Origin: Kineosporiaceae bacterium
GTDB taxonomy: Bacteria > Actinomycetota > Actinomycetes > Actinomycetales > Kineosporiaceae
Direction: 5' to 3'
DNA length: 64,000 bases
NCBI GenBank assembly: GCA_016794595.1
Contig: JAEUJN010000066.1
Span: 124,001 to 188,000, forward strand
In this document: positions 22,785 to 30,348 of the stretch, one piece after another
Position numbering within the stretch: the stretch's first letter is position 1
How the letters are laid out: every line of letters begins with the position of its first letter
The notes under the pieces: model-generated
Seen by the model: the letters and a program-made list of their open reading frames with translations, nothing else
Told to the model about the DNA's origin: nothing
Database searches by the model: none
Translations under genes and position numbers: made by a program

Positions 22785-23462
22785 GTGACGCTGGAGGACG
22801 TGCAGTCGCGGGTCGAGCGCGAGTCAGCGCGTCGTGGTCTGCGCAGCTGGCCCAGCCCTCGGCCTCCGCTGGAGTCCCCGGGTGAGCAGGAGTACTCCCG
22901 GGTCAGCAAGCCCTCGAGGTACGCGATCGTGCACCTGCGGGCGCGCCTGTGGGCCGAGGCGCTGGCCGAGGTGCCCGGGGTGTCGGCGGCCTCGCCGGCG
23001 CCGGGGCTGCTGGATGACGAGCGCCAGTGGGGCCGCTTCGACCGCGCCGTCACGATCCGCTCGGCGCGGGACGGCACCCTGGCGCTGCTGCTGCTCGAGC
23101 GCGACGTCCCGGTGGAAGGGCAGGAGGACACGCTCGCCGTCCTGCACATCGCGGTGGACGTGCCCCAGGCGTCCGTGGCGGTGTTGCCGGACTGCGGCTG
23201 CGATGCCTGCGACTCGGGATCGCAGGACCTCCTGGAGGCCGTGGACGACGCGATCCGGCGCGTCGTGGGCGGTCCATTCGTCTTCCTGCTCGGACGGCAG
23301 TGGCAGGCGTACTGGCACCCGGACGGCGGTGGGTCGGCAGGCGCGGGACGCGGCCCCGACCATGGGCAGGTCATGCACTGGTGTCAGCGGCTGGCGGCCG
23401 GTGACCGGCCGAGGCTCCCGAAGGACGTCCGGGCGTTCGTCGGGCGCTCCTGGTTCGACTGA
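22785..23462 (+). CDS. Conserved actinobacterial hypothetical protein (DUF6226-like)
   Basis: 225 residues from a GTG. Soluble, no signal or helix. It has a Cys-rich segment (LPDCGCDACDSGSQDLLEAV) that could bind a metal and a conserved-looking middle (GRFDRAVTIRSARDGTLALL). The end reads LAAGDRPRLPKDVRAFVGRS. The layout resembles actinobacterial DUF6226 proteins; no function is known. It is divergent from the 60-residue gene with 120 bp between starts. Confidence 0.7.
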   Translation: MTLEDVQSRVERESARRGLRSWPSPRPPLESPGEQEYSRVSKPSRYAIVHLRARLWAEALAEVPGVSAASPAPGLLDDERQWGRFDRAVTIRSARDGTLALLLLERDVPVEGQEDTLAVLHIAVDVPQASVAVLPDCGCDACDSGSQDLLEAVDDAIRRVVGGPFVFLLGRQWQAYWHPDGGGSAGAGRGPDHGQVMHWCQRLAAGDRPRLPKDVRAFVGRSWFD

Positions 23463-23593
23463 GCTGACGTGCCGCGGCAGGACCGCCGGCTCGGGGGCTG
23501 GCACAGTGGGTGGGCGACGTCCGGAACGTCGGCGTCAGGGATCGCCCCTGCGAGAGTCCACCGCGAGGGCTCACCGGGAGAAGGGTGCCACCC

Positions 23594-23974
23594 ATGGCCT
23601 GCCGGATCAGCGAGCTGGTGCTCGAGTGCCGCGACCCCGAACTGCTGGCGCGGTTCTGGTGCGAGGTGTTGGACTTCGTCGTCCTGGAGCGGGAGGCCGA
23701 CGGCAGCATCGAGATCGGGCCCCGCGAGGGGTTCGGTGGCCCCCAGCCGACCATCATCCTCAGCCCCCGGGAAGCCCCGGAGCGCGCCAAGCCCCGGCTG
23801 CACCTCGACGTCAACGCCACAGATCGCGATCAGGACGCCGAGCTGGAGCGCCTGCTCGGTCTCGGCGCGCGTCCGGCGGACGTCGGTCAGACCGGCGAGG
23901 AGTCGTGGCACGTGCTCGCAGATCCCGAGGGCAACGAGTTCTGCCTGCTCCGGGCTCGCCTCGACCCGCTGTGA
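23594..23974 (+). CDS. VOC-family (glyoxalase/dioxygenase fold) protein
   Basis: 126 residues from ATG 23594. MACRISELVLECRDPELLAR, then FWCEVLDFVVLERE, and a C-terminal HVLADPEGNEFCLL that carries the usual metal-binding glutamate position. It is a single-domain, probably dimeric member of the Glyoxalase_6-like group. Substrate unknown. Confidence 0.83.
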   Translation: MACRISELVLECRDPELLARFWCEVLDFVVLEREADGSIEIGPREGFGGPQPTIILSPREAPERAKPRLHLDVNATDRDQDAELERLLGLGARPADVGQTGEESWHVLADPEGNEFCLLRARLDPL

Positions 23975-23985
23975 CCCCCCTTGAC

Positions 23986-24085
23986 TGCGGTCACTTCCGA
24001 GCATGTGACACCGTTGTCGTGGCGTGGAAGTGACCGTACGAGCGCGGAAGTGACCGCACGAGCGCGGAAGTGACCGCACGAGCGC
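23986..24085. repeat. 20-bp direct repeats and inverted repeat between convergent genes
   Basis: Three tandem 20-bp units GGAAGTGACCGCACGAGCGC occupy 24026-24085 (the first has T for C at one place). The inverse, TGCGGTCACTTCCG, is at 23986-23999. Each unit can pair with the inverse copy, giving alternative 14-bp stems. It lies between the stops of the VOC gene and the rifampin-phosphotransferase-like gene, and the last unit ends 3 bp before that stop. A bidirectional terminator is the likely role. Confidence 0.75.
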
Positions 24086-24088
24086 GGA

Positions 24089-26740
24089 TCAGCGCAGGAT
24101 CTCGACGTGCCCGTCGCTCCCGTGCACCCGGATGCGCTGGCCGTCGCGGATCAGCCGGGTGGCGTCCACCACGCCGACCACCGCCGGCAGCCCGTACTCC
24201 CGGGCGATCACCGCGCCGTGGGTCATCGAGCCACCCACCTCGGTCACCAGGCCGGCGATGGCCACGAACAGCGGTGTCCAGCTGGGATCGGTGTGCACGG
24301 TCACCAGGATGTCGCCGGGCTCGACCTGTGCCCGGGCCGGGTCGAGGACGACGCGGGCTCGTCCCTCCACCACCCCGACGGAGACCGGCAGCCCGACCAG
24401 GGCATCGGCCACCAGGTCCTGCCGGCGATAGCTGCCGGTGAGGGCCTCGCCGTCCGAGGTGAGCACCCGGGGCGGTCTCAGCGCCAGGTTCTCCTGATGG
24501 TCCCGGCGGCGGCGATCGAGCAGGTCGCGGTCGACCCGGCCGCTGCGCACGAGGTCGGTGAGTTCCTCGAACCGCAGGAAGAACAGGTCCTCCCGATCTC
24601 GCAGCACCCCGGCGCGCACCAGGCGATCGGCCTCGGAGGTCAGGGCCCGCTTGTAGACGAAGTACCGGCTGACCATGCCGTACTTCGGGTACTCGCGGTA
24701 GCCCATGTACGTGCGCACCCGGGTGATCCGGGCGGCGGTCTGCTCCACCTTGCGGGCGCCGTCCGGCAGGGCCGCCAGGCGTCCGAGCACCTCGCGCTCG
24801 GTGGCCCTCGCCTGCTGCAGGCCACGCTCGAAACGGCGCGCGCCCTCGCCCGGCTCGGCGTGGTCGACATGCCCGAGGATCACCGGGAGCAGGGCGGAGG
24901 GCTGCTCGCTCCACCGCGGCCTGGCGAGGTCGATCTCACCGGCGCACCGCATGCCGTACCGGACCAGCCACCCCTCGATGGCCTCCCGCGTCCGCCGCCC
25001 TCCCTCGATCCGGGCCTCGATCCGGGCCAGGTCCTCCAGGAAGTCGTCCTCACCCCGGCGGGCGACCCCCCGAAGGAACGCCACGACGTCCGGGTGCGGC
25101 CGGATCACGTCGGCGACGTCCAGCAGCTCGAGGCCCATCTGGGCGGTGATGTTGTGCGGCACCGACCGGGTGAGCAGGTCCGCCGCGCCCCGCTCGCCCA
25201 GCCACCGCTCCAGGTGGTCCGCCAGCCACCACGCTGCCTCCATCGCCGAGGAGAAGACCTGGTGGCTGCGCGGGTCGAAGAGCACCCGCCTGAGCTCGAC
25301 CAGATCGGTGCGGATGGCGTCCAGCAGGTCGATCCCGGATTTGCCCTGCAGGGCGCGCTCGGCGGCGGCGATCGAGGCCTGGGTGCCCTCGATCAGCTCG
25401 GTGACGATGGCCGGGTCGACCTCGATCTCCGCCGGCCCCCCGCCGGCCACCGGCGGGGGTGGCGCACTCTCGGCCGGAGGTGGCCAGGCGAGGTCGTCGC
25501 GCTGGAGCAGGCTGCTCAGGGCGTCCCCGGTCAGCGGATCGGATCGGCCCACCAACGCCAGCAGCGCGTCGCGGCCGGCCGGCGAGGTCAGCCTGTCGGT
25601 GACGTCCACGAACAGGCGGCCGCCGGCCTCGGCCATCGGTGCCGGAGTGGTGAGCTGCCAGAACGACATCCCGAGCGGGGTCATCGGGTCGGTCATCATC
25701 TGCTGGTGGCCCACCGAGAGGTACACCCTGAAACCGCTCCCGCCGGTCCGGGGGACCGGGAACAGGGTGGTGATCGGCCGGCTCTGCACGATCCGGACGT
25801 CGTCCTCGCCGTCGGGGACGTCGGCCAGGCACCACTCGATGTCCTGCGGGGCGGCGAAGTGCGCCTCGATCCGGCGCCCGAGCCGGTCCAGCCGCAGCAC
25901 CTGGTCGTCGGTCAGCACCGGCGGGTCGTGCCGCAGCGCCCGGGTTGCCACCACCCGGACGCCGTCCGCGCCGTCGCGCACGGTGTGGACGTCCGGGTCG
26001 AGGCGACCGGAGACCAGGGCCTCACCCGGGCCGGGGACGGACTCCACCCGGGCGACCCGGCGATGGGAGGTGACCGGGTCGGCGGTGAACAGGACGCCGG
26101 CTGCTCGCGCGCGGACCAACTGCTGCACGACGACGGCCATCGCCACGCCCCGGTGATCCAGGCCCCGATGCCGGCGGTAGGCCACGGCCCGTTCGGTGAA
26201 CAGTGAGGACCAGCACCGTCGGACGCGCTCCAGGATCGCGTCCGGGCCGACGACGTCCAGGAAGCTCTCGTGCAGGCCGGCGAACGACGCGGTCGGCAGG
26301 TCCTCGGCGGTCGCGCTCGACCGGACGGCGTGCGCCACGTCCTCGTCCTGCTCGCCGAGAGCACGGGTGATCGCCGCCTGCACGTCCTGCGGGATCGGGC
26401 AGGCGTCGAGGGTCTCGCGGATCCGGGCGGCGAGAGCGGCTGCGGCCGCGGGATCCTCGGCCGGTACCCGGGTGAGCCCGTCCAGCAGCTCCTCGATCCC
26501 CGCCGCGGCAGTGAACCGCCGGAAGGCGGCCGTGGTCACGCAGAACCCCCTCGGGACCTGGGCGCCCTCGATCCGGGTCAACTCGCCCAGCCTGGCGCCC
26601 TTGCCGCCGACCAGGGCGGTCCAGGTCAGGTCGACCTCGCCCAGGTCCACCACCAGGTCCACCACCGGGTCCACCACCGGGTCCACCACCAGGTCCACCA
26701 CCCGGTCCACCATGTGGTGCTGCGAGTCCTTCTCGGGCAT
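24089..26740 (-). CDS. rph: Rifampin-phosphotransferase-like PEP-synthase family enzyme
   Basis: 883 residues, close to known rifampin phosphotransferases. The order is: ATP-grasp/PPDK N domain (LVGGKGARLGELTRIEGAQV, VRSSATAEDLPTASFAGLHE, IEWCLAD), a central substrate domain, and a C-terminal swivelling phosphohistidine domain (GGSMTHGAVIAREYGLPAVV, His ~841; then DGQRIRVHG). The MTHGAVIAREYGLPAVVGV form of the His loop is that of rifampin phosphotransferase, which inactivates rifamycins. No 19-bp rifampin-associated element was found upstream, and the gene follows a GGDEF-EAL gene by 26 bp. After the ATG the protein has an odd VVDLVVDPVVDPVVDLVVDL run coded by 12-bp repeats. Activity is inferred from family only. 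Confidence 0.83.
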   Translation of the reverse strand: MPEKDSQHHMVDRVVDLVVDPVVDPVVDLVVDLGEVDLTWTALVGGKGARLGELTRIEGAQVPRGFCVTTAAFRRFTAAAGIEELLDGLTRVPAEDPAAAAALAARIRETLDACPIPQDVQAAITRALGEQDEDVAHAVRSSATAEDLPTASFAGLHESFLDVVGPDAILERVRRCWSSLFTERAVAYRRHRGLDHRGVAMAVVVQQLVRARAAGVLFTADPVTSHRRVARVESVPGPGEALVSGRLDPDVHTVRDGADGVRVVATRALRHDPPVLTDDQVLRLDRLGRRIEAHFAAPQDIEWCLADVPDGEDDVRIVQSRPITTLFPVPRTGGSGFRVYLSVGHQQMMTDPMTPLGMSFWQLTTPAPMAEAGGRLFVDVTDRLTSPAGRDALLALVGRSDPLTGDALSSLLQRDDLAWPPPAESAPPPPVAGGGPAEIEVDPAIVTELIEGTQASIAAAERALQGKSGIDLLDAIRTDLVELRRVLFDPRSHQVFSSAMEAAWWLADHLERWLGERGAADLLTRSVPHNITAQMGLELLDVADVIRPHPDVVAFLRGVARRGEDDFLEDLARIEARIEGGRRTREAIEGWLVRYGMRCAGEIDLARPRWSEQPSALLPVILGHVDHAEPGEGARRFERGLQQARATEREVLGRLAALPDGARKVEQTAARITRVRTYMGYREYPKYGMVSRYFVYKRALTSEADRLVRAGVLRDREDLFFLRFEELTDLVRSGRVDRDLLDRRRRDHQENLALRPPRVLTSDGEALTGSYRRQDLVADALVGLPVSVGVVEGRARVVLDPARAQVEPGDILVTVHTDPSWTPLFVAIAGLVTEVGGSMTHGAVIAREYGLPAVVGVVDATRLIRDGQRIRVHGSDGHVEILR
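26648..26709 (-). repeat. 12-bp tandem repeat near the start of the rifampin-phosphotransferase-like gene
   Basis: Five consecutive units of GTCCACCACCRG/CG on the plus strand encode Val-Val-Asp-(Leu/Pro/Arg) repeats at residues ~11-31. They lie between the start codon and the ATP-grasp domain (LGEVDLTWTALVGGKG). The unit keeps the frame, so slippage would change the length of the N-terminal extension in steps of four residues. Confidence 0.8.
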
Positions 26741-26766
26741 GGCGATTCCCTTCGAGGGCGTCCCGC

Positions 26767-28101
26767 TCAGCGGCCGTCGCCGTCCTGGTGCAACCGCCGC
26801 AGGAAGTCCTCCAGGGGCATCGCGGCGCCGAAGTGCAGACCCTGGCCGATGTCGCACCCCATCTGGGCCAGCGCCTCCGCCGTGGCGGCGTCCTCGATGC
26901 CCTCGGCGACGACCTGCACCCCCAACCCGTGACCCATGGCGATCGTGTGCCGCACGATCGTGGCCGTGGTGGCCCGGGCGAGGTCGGTGACGAAGACCCG
27001 GTCGAGCTTGAGCTCGTCGATCGCCAGCTCCCGCAGATAGGCCAGTGAGGAGTAGCCGGTGCCGAAGTCATCGAGGGCCACCATCATCCCGGCCGAGCGC
27101 CACCGGTCGATCAGCTCGGCCACGGTCGACCGGTCGCTCAGGAACACGTCCTCGGTGATCTCGATCCGCAGAGCCCTGGCCGGCAGGTCGTGGGCAGCCA
27201 ACAGGTGGGGAATGCGATCGGTGAACCCGTCGTCCATCAGGTCCGATGCTCCCAGGTTGACGCTCACGGGCACCTCGAGTCCCTGCGACCACCACCTCGC
27301 GCAGGCTCGCAGGGCGAGCTCGATCACGGTGGCGGCGATCGGGCGCATCAGGCCGGTCTGGGCCGCCAGCGGCAGGAACGAGGCCGGCAGCAACACCCCG
27401 TCCTGCGGGTGCCGCCAACGGGCCAGCGCCTCGGCCCCGCAGATGGCGCCCCCGGCCAGGCGCACCTGCGGCTGCAGGTACACCTCCAGGTCGCCCTGCT
27501 CGAGTGCCACCCGCAGTTCCCCGATCGGTGGCTGGCGGCTCGGCTGCTCGGCGCCCAGCTCGAAGTGACTCACCCCGCCCCCGGACTGCTTCGCCCGCCA
27601 CACCGCCACCGAGGCCTGCTGCACCAGCGCGCTCGGGTCCTCGCGGGGCAGCCGGCACGTGGCGACGCCCACGCTGGCCGCCACCTTCAACCGCCGCCGG
27701 ACGCCGCCGCTGTCGACCTCGATCGGCTCCTCGAGCTGGGCCAGCAGCGCGTGCGCGACCCGCTCGGCCACCTCCCGGTCGGCGTCGGGCAGCACCACGG
27801 CGAACTCGTCCCCGCCCAGGCGCACCAGGGACTGGTTGGAGCGCAGGGCCGGGCGCATCCGGGTGGCCAGCGTGGCGAGCACCTCCTCGCCGCCGTCCGG
27901 CCCGACCTCGGCGGCGATCTCGCGGAACCGGTCGACGTCCACCAGCAGCAATCCGATCCGGTTCGTCCAGCCGCCCAGTCCGTCGCCGCCGCCGAGTCCG
28001 TCCCGGCTGGGGTCCGGCGAGTGCGCGGCCGTGGTCTCGTCCGCGAGGGCATCGGACAGCGCCTGCCGGTCGGCCAGCTGGGTCAGACGCTCGGTCACCA
28101 C
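26767..28101 (-). CDS. GGDEF-EAL cyclic-di-GMP protein
   Basis: 444 residues, GTG start, no sensor or membrane domain. The GGDEF domain (residues ~1-170) has VRLGGDEFAVV intact, but the inhibitory RxxD before it reads RSNQ. The EAL domain keeps all main metal/catalytic residues: GAEALARWRHP (Glu), SVNLGASDL (Asn), EITEDVF (Glu), ALDDFGTGYSS (Asp-Asp), ELKLDRVFV (Lys), VVAEGIED (Glu) and GQGLHFG (Gln). It is therefore probably an active phosphodiesterase, with possible cyclase activity. It lies in line with maf upstream and the rifampin-phosphotransferase-like gene downstream. Confidence 0.92.
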   Translation of the reverse strand: MVTERLTQLADRQALSDALADETTAAHSPDPSRDGLGGGDGLGGWTNRIGLLLVDVDRFREIAAEVGPDGGEEVLATLATRMRPALRSNQSLVRLGGDEFAVVLPDADREVAERVAHALLAQLEEPIEVDSGGVRRRLKVAASVGVATCRLPREDPSALVQQASVAVWRAKQSGGGVSHFELGAEQPSRQPPIGELRVALEQGDLEVYLQPQVRLAGGAICGAEALARWRHPQDGVLLPASFLPLAAQTGLMRPIAATVIELALRACARWWSQGLEVPVSVNLGASDLMDDGFTDRIPHLLAAHDLPARALRIEITEDVFLSDRSTVAELIDRWRSAGMMVALDDFGTGYSSLAYLRELAIDELKLDRVFVTDLARATTATIVRHTIAMGHGLGVQVVAEGIEDAATAEALAQMGCDIGQGLHFGAAMPLEDFLRRLHQDGDGR

Positions 28102-28175
28102 GCCGGTCAGTCTCGCCCTGTGGTCGGGCCGGGCTCAACTCCGTCCGTCGGAGTGCACCGGGTGGGGGTCATGGT

Positions 28176-28868
28176 TCAGCCGTTTGCCGCAGTCCGCCCC
28201 GCGTCCCCGCGGGCCGCCGGTCCGGTGCCGGCCCACAGCGACGGCCAGGAGATGCCGAGCTCGGCCGCCAGTTCGCGGACCACGGGGACCGACACCCCGA
28301 CCACGTTGTGGTGATCGCCGTCGATGCCGCGGACGAAAGCGGCACCCAGCCCGTCCACCGTGAACGCCCCGGCCACGGCCAGCGGCTCACCGGAGGCCAC
28401 GTAGGCCTCGATCTCCTGCTCGCTCACCTCGGCGAAGTGCACGGTGGTCGAGGCCACCGCCCCCACGCAGCCACCTCCGAGCGCGGTCTGCACCAGCCAG
28501 TGACCGGTGTGCAGGACGCCGCTGCGTCCGCTCATCCGGTGCCAGCGCCGCCGCGCGTCGTCCGGATCGGAGGGTTTGCCCATCACCTCGCCGTCCAGTT
28601 CCAGCACCGAGTCGCACCCCAGTACCAGGCAGTCCGGCGGGCTCGGCAGCACGGCCGCGACGTCCTCGGCCTTGGCCCTGGCCAGCACCAGCACGACGTC
28701 CTCGGCCGCGCTGACGCCGTACCGCGCGACCACCTCGTCCTCGTCCACGCCCGAGACGATCACCTCGGGGTCCAGCCCAGCGGCCCGCAGGGTCCTCAGC
28801 CGGGCGGGGGAGGCACTGGCCAGGACCAGCCTGCTCGGCTCACCGGAGGGTGTGTCCGTCGATTTCAC
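28176..28868 (-). CDS. maf: Maf-family nucleoside triphosphate pyrophosphatase
   Basis: About 230 residues. LVLASASPARLRTLRAAGLD is the Maf N-terminal signature, and LGCDSVLELDGEVMGKP holds the metal-binding Asp and the GKP loop. DGLGAAFVRGIDGDHHNVVG lies in the last third, as expected. Maf proteins hydrolyse dTTP/UTP or modified nucleotides to monophosphates. The GTG at 28868 is preferred; the ATG at 28898 would collide with the divergent start at 28897. The maf-accA3 proximity matches mycobacteria, though here about 13 kb separate the two genes. Confidence 0.9.
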   Translation of the reverse strand: MKSTDTPSGEPSRLVLASASPARLRTLRAAGLDPEVIVSGVDEDEVVARYGVSAAEDVVLVLARAKAEDVAAVLPSPPDCLVLGCDSVLELDGEVMGKPSDPDDARRRWHRMSGRSGVLHTGHWLVQTALGGGCVGAVASTTVHFAEVSEQEIEAYVASGEPLAVAGAFTVDGLGAAFVRGIDGDHHNVVGVSVPVVRELAAELGISWPSLWAGTGPAARGDAGRTAANG

Positions 28869-28896
28869 GGGCCCGAGGCTAGCCGGAAGGGTCAGC

Positions 28897-30264
28897 ATGG
28901 ATCACATGTCCACCTCGGGTCCGTTCTTCGCCCCGCCCAAGTACCTCGACCAGATGGCCGACGGGACGATCAAGCAGATCAACCCCTTCAGCGGAACCGA
29001 GGTCTGGACGGTGCCCGGGCGGGGTAACCGTCCGCTGGGCATCGCCTCGCCGGACCCCCGGCCGTTACGGCCCGAGGACGACGGGCGCCACTGCGCCTTC
29101 TGCACCGGCCGGCAGCTGGACACCCCGCCCGAGAAGGCCCGGCTGGTCCGGGACGGCACGGGGTGGCACACGCTCACCGGCACCACGGTGGAGACCCTGC
29201 ACGACACCGTCGCCCAGTTCCGCCGGATCCCGAACCTGTTCGAGATCATCAGCTACGACTACTGGCGGGCCAACTACGGCCACACCCTGGGGGAGGCGGC
29301 GCAGGCCCACCGGGACGCCTACCTGGCCACGGACGCCGGTCGCGCCCACCTGCTCTCCCTGGTCGACACCCGGCTGCGAGCGGCCGGCACCGACCCCGCG
29401 CGGCTGACCGAACAGGAGCGGCTGGCGGTCGCCGACGGGTTCTTCGGCGGTGGGCACGACGTGATCGTGGCCCGGCGGCACTTCGTGGACGGCGCCACCC
29501 ACGACACCCAGCTGGCCTCCTCCGGCAGGCTCACCCCCGAGGAACACCACGCCTACACCCGGTTCACGGTCGACTCACTGCGCGAGCTGTACCTGGCCAA
29601 CCGGTATGCGAGGTACGTCGCGGTGTTCCAGAACTGGCTGAAGCCGGCGGGTGCCTCCTTCGACCACCTGCACAAGCAGCTGGTCTCGATCGACGAGCGG
29701 GGGGTCCAGGCCGAGCTGGAACTCCAGCGGGTGCGGGCCAACCCGAACCTGTTCAACGAGGCCGCGGTCAACTACGCCGGCTATCACAACCTCGTCGTGG
29801 CCGAGAACGAGCACGCGATCGCGATCGCCGGCTTCGGGCACCGGTTCCCGGCGCTGGAGGTGTTCTCCAAGAGCGCCCGCAGCCAGCCCTGGAACCACTC
29901 CCCGCAGGAGGTCCGGGCGATGTCGGACCTGATCCACGCCTGCCATGCCGCCAGTGGGGACGACGTGCCCACCAACGAGGAATGGCATCACAAGCCGCCG
30001 GACGTCGACGTGCCGATGCCGTGGCGAGTGGTCATCAAGTGGCGGGTCTCGACCCTGGCCGGGTTCGAGGGCGGCACGAAGATCTACCTGAACACGATCT
30101 CGCCCACCTCCGTGCGAGATCGGGTGGTGGACAGGCTGTTCCGGCTCAAGGACGAGGGCCGGATCGCCCCGATGCGGATCGCGTTCGAGTGCGAGTGCGC
30201 GCCGAATGTGTTGCGGTACAACCCCGCTGTGCGCCGGGGTGCGGTCGACGACCCCGAGTTCTGA
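28897..30264 (+). CDS. GalT/HIT-like DUF4921 protein
   Basis: 455 residues. Two features recall galactose-1-phosphate uridylyltransferases: an early HCAFCTG (zinc-type CxxC) and ASFDHLHKQLVS in the middle (HxH in place of the HPH nucleophile motif), followed by YAGYHNLVVAENEHAIAIAG. The product is longer than GalT and belongs to the actinobacterial DUF4921 group. A nucleotidyl-transfer or hydrolase reaction on a sugar or nucleoside phosphate is likely but unproven. GGAAGG lies 6 nt before the ATG at 28897 (ATG 28906 also possible). Confidence 0.78.
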   Translation: MDHMSTSGPFFAPPKYLDQMADGTIKQINPFSGTEVWTVPGRGNRPLGIASPDPRPLRPEDDGRHCAFCTGRQLDTPPEKARLVRDGTGWHTLTGTTVETLHDTVAQFRRIPNLFEIISYDYWRANYGHTLGEAAQAHRDAYLATDAGRAHLLSLVDTRLRAAGTDPARLTEQERLAVADGFFGGGHDVIVARRHFVDGATHDTQLASSGRLTPEEHHAYTRFTVDSLRELYLANRYARYVAVFQNWLKPAGASFDHLHKQLVSIDERGVQAELELQRVRANPNLFNEAAVNYAGYHNLVVAENEHAIAIAGFGHRFPALEVFSKSARSQPWNHSPQEVRAMSDLIHACHAASGDDVPTNEEWHHKPPDVDVPMPWRVVIKWRVSTLAGFEGGTKIYLNTISPTSVRDRVVDRLFRLKDEGRIAPMRIAFECECAPNVLRYNPAVRRGAVDDPEF

Positions 30265-30276
30265 GCCCCTGGGCCA

Positions 30277-30329
30277 CCCCTTCGTGATCATGCACTTTTG
30301 AATAGTCGAAAGTGCATGATCACGAGGGG
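30277..30329. terminator. Long hairpin between convergent genes
   Basis: CCCCTTCGTGATCATGCACTTT-type arm at 30277-30298 pairs with 30309-30329 over 21 bp with one bulged T, loop ~10 nt containing AATAGTCG. It is placed between the DUF4921 stop (30264) and the acyl-CoA synthetase stop (30349), so it can end both transcripts. Confidence 0.8.
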
Positions 30330-30348
30330 GATGGCTGGATCGGGACGC

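Noticed and set aside
26741-26766. Rifampin-associated element upstream of the phosphotransferase-like gene
   Set aside because: The 26-bp gap to the GGDEF-EAL gene contains no matching 19-bp inverted repeat.
28896-28899. Overlapping divergent starts for Maf (28898) and the DUF4921 protein (28897)
   Set aside because: Two start codons on the same bases with no room for ribosome sites is implausible; Maf aligns from the GTG at 28868.
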